Assembly (NCBI RefSeq): GCF_000203815.1
Contig: NW_004457736.1
Coordinates: forward strand, 1,488,001-1,552,000
Length of the DNA stretch: 64,000 nucleotides
Reading direction: 5' to 3'
Origin: Cavenderia fasciculata
Taxonomy: Eukaryota; Evosea; Eumycetozoa; Acytosteliales; Cavenderiaceae
Part shown: positions 56,870 to 64,000 of the stretch, in pieces
Layout of the letters: the number at the start of each line of letters is the position of its first letter
Position numbering within the stretch: the first letter of the stretch is position 1
Position numbers and translations under genes: made by a program
The notes under the pieces: model-generated
Told to the model about the DNA's origin: nothing
Seen by the model: the letters and a program-made list of their open reading frames with translations, nothing else
The model's database searches: none

Positions 56870-57793
56870 ATGAACATATTGGTTAGACAAATAATTAATA
56901 CTATTCTTGCAACTATTGTATTGGCATATTATTTAAAAATATTAGAATGGGCTCCTAATATTATGTATATGATGGTATACTCACCGCCAAAATATTCTCC
57001 AACCTCGATTGATCTTCCAAATCTCTATCCTCTATCATCATCATCATCATCATCCTCCTATTCTGCTTCCACTCTATCTACATACTCAAATTCTACAGCA
57101 ACCTATTATTCTGCTAAATTGGAATCATCTAATAGTGGTGGTGGCTGCTCTTCAACAATGAATGAATTAATGTTGACATTTGGATCGTTGCGTGATTGGT
57201 GGTCCAAGGTAAAGATCTATCCCAATACAGACCCATCGATACGACGAGTTGATGCCATCGAGATTGCACTTGGCTACCCTAAAGCATTTATGTATTTGTG
57301 GTTTGGGTATAGGTGTCTTTCACAGTACCGAGTGTTTGCAACTTCTATTACCGATATCATGTGTAAATCACCATCGTTGCAAAGTGCCAATGGCAAGCCA
57401 AGACTAATATGTGTTGCACCGCTCATATTTGGCATGTCATTATCCTTTCCAGTAAAGACACATCAACGCAGTCTATACCACTTTTGGTACTGCAATATGA
57501 TGTTTATCTTTCTCTGCTTTCACTATCGAGCGCTGTCATGTACCGACGATGACATGTACCTCATTTCAAACTTTATACGACCGGCACACCATTGTCTGAT
57601 CCTACTGCGGTCAGACTGTCCCATACACATGCTCTACATCTCCTTTATCATCATATGCATTCAACTGCTCATCGAAATCAACGTACACAACAATCCATAC
57701 AATATATTTCGCGATATCTCTATTCATCCCAATAGCAACACACCTGTCATTCGAAAGAAATATAAATATTATAAATTTGGTATTAGAGAATAA
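56870..57793 (+). CDS. Polytopic membrane protein B of a tandem pair, unknown
   Basis: 307 aa, single exon. The first helix (MNILVRQIINTILATIVLAY, then YLKILEWAPNIMYMMVYSPP) aligns in position and wording with the start of the gene at 54637, including the MY-x-PP end. A Ser run (~62-75) and a hydrophilic loop with SLRDWWSKVKIYPN follow. Further hydrophobic helices are AFMYLWFGYRCLSQY, LYHFWYCNMMFIFLCFHY and HMLYISFIIICIQLLI. Cysteine and histidine content is high. The two genes look like old tandem duplicates. No family recognised; transporter or cell-surface roles would be guesses. Confidence 0.55.
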   Translation: MNILVRQIINTILATIVLAYYLKILEWAPNIMYMMVYSPPKYSPTSIDLPNLYPLSSSSSSSSYSASTLSTYSNSTATYYSAKLESSNSGGGCSSTMNELMLTFGSLRDWWSKVKIYPNTDPSIRRVDAIEIALGYPKAFMYLWFGYRCLSQYRVFATSITDIMCKSPSLQSANGKPRLICVAPLIFGMSLSFPVKTHQRSLYHFWYCNMMFIFLCFHYRALSCTDDDMYLISNFIRPAHHCLILLRSDCPIHMLYISFIIICIQLLIEINVHNNPYNIFRDISIHPNSNTPVIRKKYKYYKFGIRE

Positions 57794-57869
57794 ATAAATC
57801 ATAATACACAATAAATAAATAACATACTTTTGTTTAAATGTATATTAAAATTAATGAAAAATTTTTCAT

Positions 57870-58064
57870 CTAAAGAGGAGATCCAGAACTAATTCTGTTA
57901 CAACTATCTAAAAGTTGAGCCATTGAAAGATTCAATGCATTGTCGATCAATGATGATCTACAATTAGTAGTAGTATTATCATCTGACACCCAATCACAAT
58001 ATAATACAAAGTCAATGACGATCTTTGCAATAGTTGATGGTAATACATTTAAATTGTTGTTCAT
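57870..58064 (-). pseudogene. Truncated copy of the F-box-like gene at 58172-59980
   Basis: 64 codons beginning MNNNLNVLPSTIAKIVIDFV, then LYCDWV and RSSLIDNALNL, which parallels the start of the neighbour (LPYTITKFVIDLILYCDRD, then QSLIDNALNLL). Identity ends exactly after NALNL, where it runs into SMAQLLDSCNR and a stop. Only the first F-box helix pair is kept. It may still be transcribed but is most simply a broken duplicate. Confidence 0.7.
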
Positions 58065-58171
58065 CGTGTGTTTACAAAAAAAAAATTAGATTAAAGTACA
58101 ACAAGTACTTGAGTAGAGTAAGAGTGCTCTTTGTTTTTTTTTAATATTTCTATTTTATTTTATTTTTTATT

Positions 58172-59980
58172 TTATTTTCTTGTTAAAGTTGTTTCATAAT
58201 TTTCCATTTCAATATTAAAATGAGATGATATCCATTGATTGTCACTCAAGTTTGATCTACCAGTTTTAAATATCTTTAAATTGACAAGTTGTTTGATCAT
58301 TGGTGTATAGTTGTTTTCATTCCATTGTCCATCACCAACAAACAAGTCTAGAGAGGTGAGTGATTGTATTTGTGAAATATTTTGACAAAGTAATTCAATC
58401 TCTGATGCTTCTAAAGTGTGTAGAGGCATATGAATGAAAAGAGATTCTAGTTTCTCGAATCTATCCAAGTATGGTATGGTAGTTGTGCCTGTTGTACCTC
58501 TTCTTATAGGGGATAATGACAATTTCAAACTTTTCAATGTTTCAAATGGAATGTTTTGAAATGGATACGAATCGAAAAAAGATCCATTAATATCTAACTT
58601 GATAAGTGATGGATGGTATATGGTTGGTTGGGGTGGGGTGCTGTACAAAGTTGCCAATTGATTGGTGTTTATCATTAGTTCTAAATAATAGGGAAGGTGT
58701 TGAATGAGTGGAGAGGTGCATATATCATAGTTGATTGGTGCCATATATTGAACCTTTCCACCTCTTGATACTAGATAATCAATTAATTCCTGACAAGGGT
58801 TACGAAAACGTCCTTCCATCTTTATCACCTCTAAATTTGGTAGTGATACTTTGAAATGATTCCAATCCATGAATAGTTGGTGACTGAATTGCATTTGAAG
58901 AAACTTTAAATTATTAAATATCAATCCACCACCACCACCACTAGATTTAAATATATTATTTAATATGTTGGTATCTGTTGTATAATCTGGTGTTACCAAG
59001 TATAATCTCTCTAATGTATTATAATTGTTGTCTATTAATTTTAAAAAATTACATTCATCCTCCTCCTTGTCATTATTATTATTATTATTATTATTATTTA
59101 TGTTGTAGTTATTATCAAAACCATATCTATAAGCCAAAGTAGATAGATTCATTGCTATTGGTAGTATAACTTTACAAACTTGTTGATTGTGTAAACCATC
59201 AATAAATAGAGTTGTCAGTTGATTACCTTGTTCTACAATTGGTATCAATACATCAGTGTCGATATCATCATATGTGTAGATATCCAATATTGTTATTTCT
59301 CCAAACACCTCTCTATTTTTAAATAATTGTACTAGTTGATTATAGATTGCTGATTGTTTGTCAATAGTATTTGGTGAAGTATCAATTGTTGATGTATTTT
59401 CTTTAAAGTAATCCAATTCTCTTTGTCTTTGTTCAGAGTATACAATTTTTTGTGGAGGTTGTGGTTGCATTGGTATTATGGTTGTTGTTGTTTGAAGGTG
59501 TTTTAGAATTTGTTGTTTGAGGATTGACCATTGATGGTGATGAGTTCTTGGATCCACATCTAGTCTCAATTGTTGTTGAGGCGCTGCAAGGTCGTTTATA
59601 TTTCTAGTAATAGCTTTAATTGACTTTGGGTTGATTGAAATCTGTTCATAATCATAACCAAATACCAATTCAACCTTTGGTAATGCTTGATGATATAATA
59701 AACAAAATGGTGACTGTATATTTTGTTGAAATCTTTTGATATAGTCAACATGTCTTTGAGCAAGAGTAAATTGTAATCTTGTAGTATAGTATTGTACAAA
59801 TACACTACTTGTAATCTTTAACCATCTCTTTGATACTCTTAAAAGATTCAATGCATTGTCGATCAATGATTGGTGTTGATCTCTATCACAATATAATATC
59901 AAGTCAATAACAAACTTTGTAATAGTATATGGTAATTGTTGTTGATCATAATGATGATTATTATTATTATAACTATTCAT
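58172..59980 (-). CDS. F-box-like / leucine-rich dictyostelid family protein
   Basis: Single-exon 602 aa. An N-terminal F-box-like segment (PYTITKFVIDLILYC, then ALNLLRVSKRWLKITSSVFV) is followed by RRFQ/RLQF-type helices, poly-N around 300 and leucine-rich units (LIFNNLKFLQMQFS, VSLPNLEVIKMEGRF, LIQHLPYYLELMINT, FETLKSLKLSL, IQSLTSLDLFVGDG, LVNLKIFKTG). Its ends are LSDNQWISSHFNIEMENYE and TTLTRK. It is the complete member of a local three-copy array (with 57870-58064 and 60062-60880). Predicted ubiquitin-ligase adaptor by family inference. Confidence 0.65.
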   Translation of the reverse strand: MNSYNNNNHHYDQQQLPYTITKFVIDLILYCDRDQHQSLIDNALNLLRVSKRWLKITSSVFVQYYTTRLQFTLAQRHVDYIKRFQQNIQSPFCLLYHQALPKVELVFGYDYEQISINPKSIKAITRNINDLAAPQQQLRLDVDPRTHHHQWSILKQQILKHLQTTTTIIPMQPQPPQKIVYSEQRQRELDYFKENTSTIDTSPNTIDKQSAIYNQLVQLFKNREVFGEITILDIYTYDDIDTDVLIPIVEQGNQLTTLFIDGLHNQQVCKVILPIAMNLSTLAYRYGFDNNYNINNNNNNNNNDKEEDECNFLKLIDNNYNTLERLYLVTPDYTTDTNILNNIFKSSGGGGGLIFNNLKFLQMQFSHQLFMDWNHFKVSLPNLEVIKMEGRFRNPCQELIDYLVSRGGKVQYMAPINYDICTSPLIQHLPYYLELMINTNQLATLYSTPPQPTIYHPSLIKLDINGSFFDSYPFQNIPFETLKSLKLSLSPIRRGTTGTTTIPYLDRFEKLESLFIHMPLHTLEASEIELLCQNISQIQSLTSLDLFVGDGQWNENNYTPMIKQLVNLKIFKTGRSNLSDNQWISSHFNIEMENYETTLTRK

Positions 59981-60061
59981 CTTTCTTTAATTAAAAAATA
60001 ATTAATACTTTGAGAGACACATGACTTTTTTTTTTTTTTTTTACTATATTTTCTATTTTCT

Positions 60062-60880
60062 ATTTTCTAGTTAAAGTTGTTTCATAATTTTCCATTTCAA
60101 TATTAAAATGATTTGTTATCCATTGATTGTCATTCAAGTTTGATATACCAGTTTTAAATATCTTTAATTGACAAGTTGTTTGATCATTGGTGTATAGTTG
60201 TTTTCATTCCAATGTCCATTGCCAACTACCAAGTCTAGATGGGTGAGTGATTGGATTTGTGAAATACCTTGATATAATGATTCATCTACGGTATCTGAAA
60301 ACAATCTATGGAGGATGACAAGTGTATCTAATTGTTTGAATCTGTCTAGGTATGGTGTGATGGCGTCTAGGTTGCGTATTTCCAATTTCAAACTTTTCAG
60401 TGTTACAAATGGAATGTTTTGAAATGGATCCAACTTTAAAAGTTCGTCTATTGATGCAATAGAACAAAAATTCATTCCCAACAATGATGGATGGTATTTG
60501 ATTGGTGGGAATGTACAACTGAGCATGTTGATCGTTAGATCTAAATAATAGGGAAGGTATTGAATGAGTGGAAACGTATCAAGAGTTAAATGGATTGGTG
60601 CAATATATTGAACCTCTCCTCCTCTTGCTATTAAATAATCTATCAATACAGGACAAGGATTTTTAAAATCACCTTCCATTAATAGTACCTCTAGTTTAGG
60701 TAGAGATACTTTGAAATGATTCCAAGGCATGAATGGTTGTTGACAAGATGGGATTTGAAGATACTTTAAATTATTAAATATCAATCCTCTAGGATTGTTT
60801 GGTGGTTTGAAGAATCCAAACAAATGAATTGACATTTTAACATATTCATTTGTTGATCCTTCAAACCACCAAACCAACAA
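60062..60880 (-). pseudogene. 5'-truncated, frameshifted copy of the F-box-like gene
   Basis: From about 60790 down to 60062 this copies the 3' half of the neighbour: RGLIFNNLKYLQIPS, then NHFKVSLPKLEVLLMEGDF, then IQSLTHLDLVVGNGHW. A single-base loss at about 60165-60175 changes the frame at LKIF, so the open frame ends at QLVN. The expected tail NDNQWITNHFNIEMENYETT is still readable in the next frame. The upstream 30 codons (MLVWWFEGSTNEYVK, then LFGFFKPPNNP) are not family sequence and come from a foldback. The F-box half is missing. Confidence 0.75.
60795..60878. repeat. Imperfect ~36-bp inverted repeat at the copy's broken end
   Basis: Arms 60795-60830 and 60843-60878 are about 90% complementary (core GGTGGTTTGAAG / CTTCAAACCACC and CAAATGAAT / ATTCATTTG) with a 12-base loop. 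The structure begins exactly where similarity between the truncated copy and the full gene at 58172-59980 ends. Confidence 0.8.
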
Positions 60881-60953
60881 AATCGATGATCCAAATCACA
60901 ATCACAATTCTTTTTAAAAATGGTATGTCTTATATTTAAATTATTTATTTGAT

Positions 60954-61289
60954 TTATTTCTTTTGTTTACAAGAATAAATGGAACCACCATAACATTGAC
61001 CAAAGTTGTAAACATCGACATGGAAATCACCGGCACATCCACTGGCAGTACCATTGAAATAGAAAATGGCAAGTGTTTGGGCATCCATATCACATTTGTA
61101 CATTGAATCACTAATACATGTACCTGTTGGCATTGTATTTGGTATACCTTTGGTTTGACAATGTATATCTTTGTAATCGGTTTCAATCGCTAAAAAAGTT
61201 GGTTGTTGTGCTCCACCATTACAGAAAACTACAACAATCATAACCAATAATAGTATTAATGTTGAAACGAATGATTTGATTGTATACAT
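60954..61289 (-). CDS. Small secreted Cys-rich protein, family member 1
   Basis: 111 aa from ATG 61289 (MYTIKSFVSTLILLLVMIVV), a strong signal peptide cleaved near NGGAQ. The mature domain has DIHCQTKG, PTGTCISDSMYKCDMDAQTL, IFYFNGTASGCAGDF and GQCYGGSIYSC, giving seven Cys. It shares the order C, GxC, Y-x-C-D/N, C-x-G, GQC-x-GGSIY-x-C with two downstream paralogs. An ATG 30 nt upstream is ignored because it only adds a translated AT run. Secretion is predicted. Function unknown; small Cys-rich families like this are abundant in dictyostelids. Confidence 0.75.
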   Translation of the reverse strand: MYTIKSFVSTLILLLVMIVVVFCNGGAQQPTFLAIETDYKDIHCQTKGIPNTMPTGTCISDSMYKCDMDAQTLAIFYFNGTASGCAGDFHVDVYNFGQCYGGSIYSCKQKK

Positions 61290-61602
61290 TTTTATATATA
61301 TATAAAATATATAGAACAATGATGTGTGTTGTATTTATAAAGAGTTTATAAGTATAAATAAAAAGAACCAAGGAATGATCGCGATCATTTATAAACACCC
61401 AAATTAAAGAAAAAATAGAGAGATATTATCTTTTTATTTTACAATCACTAATTAAAAAAAAAAATCTAATTAAAAAATTTAAAAATGATTTGAAGGTGTT
61501 GATATTCATCCCCTTTGACTCTTTAAACTAAAGTTCATTTCATCAAAAGGAATGGTTATATTAGATTATATATTTATTTATTTATTTATTTAAATTAATG
61601 TT
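61290..61602. other. Intergenic, nothing recognised
   Basis: 313 bp of AT-rich DNA between two tandem secreted-protein genes, with a TATATATATA run just upstream of the first gene's start and (ATTT)n before the next gene's stop. Confidence 0.5.
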
Positions 61603-61920
61603 TTAAGCTTCAACACAACCAAACTCCCAACCACTTTCACATTCACCGAATTGAAGTACTTCGGTGGTATGTTGACCACTGCAGGCGTGCTTGGTAAGGT
61701 TGTAGGAGAAGATGGTGAGAGTCTTGGCATCCATGTCGCAGGTGTAGATGTATTGACCACCAAGGCATTGACCGGTTGGGAATTTGTAGGAGTCTGGACG
61801 ACCACCTTGACATTGGGCAGTACCATAGTAGTATTCCATGGCAATAAGATCTCCAAGACAGGCAACTGCCATCATGGCAACCAATAATGCAAGTACAATT
61901 GATTTGAAAGAATAGTTCAT
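61603..61920 (-). CDS. Small secreted Cys-rich protein, family member 2
   Basis: 105 aa. The signal peptide MNYSFKSIVLALLVAMMAVA is cleaved near ACLGD. The mature part YGTAQCQGGRPDSYK, FPTGQCLGGQYIYTCDMDAK, TIFSYNLTKHACSG and QFGECESGWEFGC follows the same cysteine order as member 1, sharing the CDMDA(K/Q)TL(T/A)IF core. Codon use is clearly GC-richer than in members 1 and 3, suggesting high expression. Tandem, same strand, single exon. Function unknown. Confidence 0.75.
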   Translation of the reverse strand: MNYSFKSIVLALLVAMMAVACLGDLIAMEYYYGTAQCQGGRPDSYKFPTGQCLGGQYIYTCDMDAKTLTIFSYNLTKHACSGQHTTEVLQFGECESGWEFGCVEA

Positions 61921-62376
61921 CTTTTTCTTGTTGTTGTTGTTGTTATTCTATGTATAGGTAGTAGTAGTTGAATAAGTTGTGATCTCTATTAAACTATGAC
62001 TCGCTCTCTATTTATACACACTACATTCAAAAGATATAGAATCAATTCTATTCTATGATATATAACAAACAAATATGAAAATATACAGAATGTAGAATAA
62101 TACAGAACCAAAAAGTAGAACGTAAATACCAATGGCAGATGATTCGATCGAATGACAGCTCGTTTTTTTTTTTATTTCTTTTTTTTTAGATTTCGAAATG
62201 GAATGAACGACCCAGAGACTCACTGGGGAAACCGACCGACCGACAGACCGACCAACACCGAGTTTTTTTAGATAGATTCATTACAATCCTGTCATCTACG
62301 ACAATCGAATAGAATCTTACTCAAAAAAAGGTGGAAGATGGAAGATGGGATGAAAATATTTAATTTAATTTATTTA
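61921..62376. other. Intergenic, promoter of secreted member 2
   Basis: 456 bp. A GC-rich (ACCG)n run, CCGACCGACCGACAGACCG at about 62233-62251, is unusual for these spacers. Poly-T tracts lie around 62164-62190. No gene seen. Confidence 0.45.
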
Positions 62377-62782
62377 TTATTTATCACATTCATAGATGGA
62401 ACCACCAGCACATTGGCCTAATTGATAGGTGTAACTGTTCCATGTACCACCACATTTTTGTATTGGGAAATTAAAATACATAATCTCATCAATAGTTCCA
62501 TTGGCAATATTACAAGTATAAACATATTGTCTTTGAAAACAAACTCCTGATTCTGTTTTAGATGTTGTATAGGAATCGGTACAATTTACATTTCCATAAT
62601 TCTAATTGATAGAAAATCAAAAGAGGTTAGTTTCACTAATGTTTCATTCATTCCAAATAAATTTTAATACTAACCTTGATGGTAACATAATAAGAAGATG
62701 AATCAATTTCACCATCATAGTTTGCATTTACAAAAATCAATAATAATGAAATAAATAATAATAGAATTGAAAGTTTAAACAT
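62377..62782 (-). CDS. Small secreted Cys-rich protein, family member 3
   Basis: Two exons, 62782..62675 and 62601..62377, encode 110 aa. Exon 1 is a signal peptide (MFKLSILLLFISLLLIFVNA) plus NYDGEIDSSSYYVTIK. Exon 2 reads NYGNVNCTDSYTT, GVCFQRQYVYTCNIANGT, KCGGTWNSY and LGQCAGGSIYECDK. The cysteine order and the closing GQC-x-GGSIY-x-C match member 1 closely. The 73-bp intron has a GTTAGT donor and ATTAG acceptor with exact phase. Each exon is short, so the gene is easily missed by length-based searches. Function unknown; presumed secreted. Confidence 0.78.
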
Positions 62783-63225
62783 ATTTGTTTGAAGATTGTT
62801 AATTGGTCTGAAATGATAAATGATTGATTTATTAAGCCATGGTTCATGATCTATTTATAATCAAATTTCTATTATTCAAATTTGAATGATTTGCGCGATC
62901 CTAAGTACTTGTTGACAACATGTTCTATTGATATTCTATTTGATCGATCATAGTTGATGATATTGGGAACCAACAAACTATACAAATATCTTTTACAATC
63001 GTCAGCACCGTTTCAAATATTTTTTTGAAATCATGAACTACCATATCCCTAAAATAGTCATCTGTTTCCTCTAACCCTTTTTCAAGGTTATGTATGATCT
63101 AAAGATATTTTTTTTAAGTATCTCTCTGTGATGATCTTTATCTTTACACAATACAATAGACACAACAATGTACAAACAAACAACTATACACTATACAATC
63201 AATAGATTGCAACTTTAGGTAGACA
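62783..63225. other. Intergenic with a coding-like remnant
   Basis: 443 bp between divergent genes. On the minus strand, 62925..63098 is an open frame after a TTTAG acceptor-like site, listed separately. The rest is AT-rich and likely holds both promoters. Confidence 0.4.
62925..63098 (-). pseudogene. Possible exon remnant, unknown gene
   Basis: 57 sense codons read IIHNLEKGLEETDDYFRDMV, then HDFKKIFETVLTIVKD and ICIVCWFPISSTM before a TAG. Just upstream, another frame reads HHREILKKNIFRSYITLKKG. The acidic/hydrophobic alternation looks helical and coding, but no ATG or complete gene can be built. Probably a decayed fragment. Confidence 0.3.
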
Positions 63226-64000
63226 ATGACGACAAAAAGATCAACAACAATAACATCAACAACAACAACGATAGGAGGTTATCGAACAACATTTCATAAT
63301 ATATTTAAAGTACTATATCTAAGAAACAAGATATTTAATTGTATAAGAGAACTATCAAGATTAGATAATAGTTTGGGAAAAAAGACAATCAAAGGAAAAG
63401 AATTGATTCAACAGTCATCAAGAGTGTGGTTTGAAACCTATGGAATGCCATGGGACTTTATTAAACATTATCTACTATTCAATCATGAGATTAGTGGCCA
63501 TGGTGAAATAGAGTACAAGTGTAGATGTGAACTTGTCAATATGTATATACGTCATCCCAATGCATCAAGTGATACACTTAAACATCTCTTGGTGTGGGGT
63601 CCAACTCCATTGCACAAACAAACGTTTGAACGTGTACTCGCCAACGGCAACTATGACATGGTCGTCTATCTCACTAAAATCTTTCCAAACCATAACAAGG
63701 TCGTGTCATGTGAAACAGAGTATTTTGAACACGCATTTAAATCGGGTAATGTTAAACTCGTTCGATGGCTATACCAACAATACCCAAAGGCCGACCAATA
63801 CTTTGCACAACCAAGAAACCAACATTTAACATCACTCGATCAATCATGCAAAAGAGGTCACTTTGAAATGATTGATTGGTTATATGCCAACAAGAAACAC
63901 GTTACCTTCTCAACAGATGCTATGGACTATGCCGCGGAAATAGGAAATCTTCCCATCCTACGATTTCTTCTTCGTAATCGAACTGAAGGATGTACCATTA
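63226..64000 (+). CDS. Ankyrin-repeat family protein, partial at the right edge
   Basis: Open from ATG 63226 to the window end (258 codons, no stop). The N-terminus MTTKRSTTITSTTTT is low complexity. FHNIFKVLYLRNKIFNCIRE is the F-box-like N-terminal helix of the large dictyostelid ankyrin family. RVWFETYGMPWDFIKHYLLF follows, then ankyrin-type units ending in helix pairs: FERVLANGNYDMVVYLTKIF, YFEHAFKSGNVKLVRWLYQQ, SCKRGHFEMIDWLYANKK, AMDYAAEIGNLPILRFLL. Each shows the A-x-x-x-G-x-x-x-x-x-x-W/F-L pattern. Function unknown; possibly a ubiquitin-ligase adaptor or scaffold. Confidence 0.8.
   Translation, partial: MTTKRSTTITSTTTTIGGYRTTFHNIFKVLYLRNKIFNCIRELSRLDNSLGKKTIKGKELIQQSSRVWFETYGMPWDFIKHYLLFNHEISGHGEIEYKCRCELVNMYIRHPNASSDTLKHLLVWGPTPLHKQTFERVLANGNYDMVVYLTKIFPNHNKVVSCETEYFEHAFKSGNVKLVRWLYQQYPKADQYFAQPRNQHLTSLDQSCKRGHFEMIDWLYANKKHVTFSTDAMDYAAEIGNLPILRFLLRNRTEGCTI

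Noticed and set aside
1-64000. Search by eye for LTR retroelements, DIRS/TRE-type elements and CRISPR arrays
   Set aside because: No reverse transcriptase, integrase or capsid motifs, no long terminal repeats and no regularly spaced repeat-spacer array were seen.

Overview
The window is nuclear DNA of a dictyostelid social amoeba. The reasons are AT-rich intergenic DNA, short AT-rich introns (about 65-120 bp, GTAAG/GTATG...TAG), long poly-Q/N/S/T runs inside genes, and several dictyostelid hallmark genes: a 69-residue G-protein gamma subunit ending CSVL, a ComC-like surface protein, F-box/LRR(FNIP-like) families and an ankyrin family. The species cannot be fixed from sequence alone. Coding GC is higher than in D. 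discoideum, so another clade is likely.

Layout. 0-7 kb: syndetin/VPS50 (minus, C-terminus off the left edge) diverges from importin-11 (plus). 7-12 kb: an accessory stretch with a four-tier foldback, a small Cys-rich ORF, a broken SAM + Crinkler-type NTPase/nuclease locus and a decayed gene, flanked by a 33-bp perfect direct repeat. 12-16 kb: two secreted-type proteins on the minus strand (ependymin-related, class 3 lipase). 16-30 kb: conserved housekeeping and signalling genes: G gamma (gpgA), a three-RRM ELAV/CELF-like protein, mitochondrial glutamate dehydrogenase, RRS1, and the SCAR/WAVE subunit Nap1, whose ATG is assembled by splicing. 30-34 kb: a Cys/His-rich low-complexity protein and peptidase M49 (DPP3), divergently arranged. 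34-38.5 kb: a 12-exon ComC-like LRR/TIG/EGF membrane protein. 38.6-64 kb: fast-evolving family DNA. It holds F-box/FNIP-like genes with truncated copies, small membrane proteins (one decayed), a TPR-like protein, a pair of polytopic membrane proteins, a second F-box array with two broken copies, three tandem small secreted Cys-rich proteins, and an ankyrin gene cut by the right edge.

The conserved genes act in endosome recycling (VPS50), nuclear import (IPO11), chemotactic signalling to actin (G gamma, Nap1), ribosome assembly (RRS1) and glutamate catabolism. They do not form one pathway.

Main points for follow-up: two candidate structured RNAs or foldback elements (6911-6990 and 47296-47419); the repeat-flanked Crinkler locus; two foldbacks at the edges of truncated F-box paralogs, suggesting a shared duplication mechanism; and several small genes missed by length cut-offs (gpgA, a third secreted Cys-rich protein, a 44-aa candidate). 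No tRNA, rRNA, CRISPR, LTR element or intact transposon was recognised.
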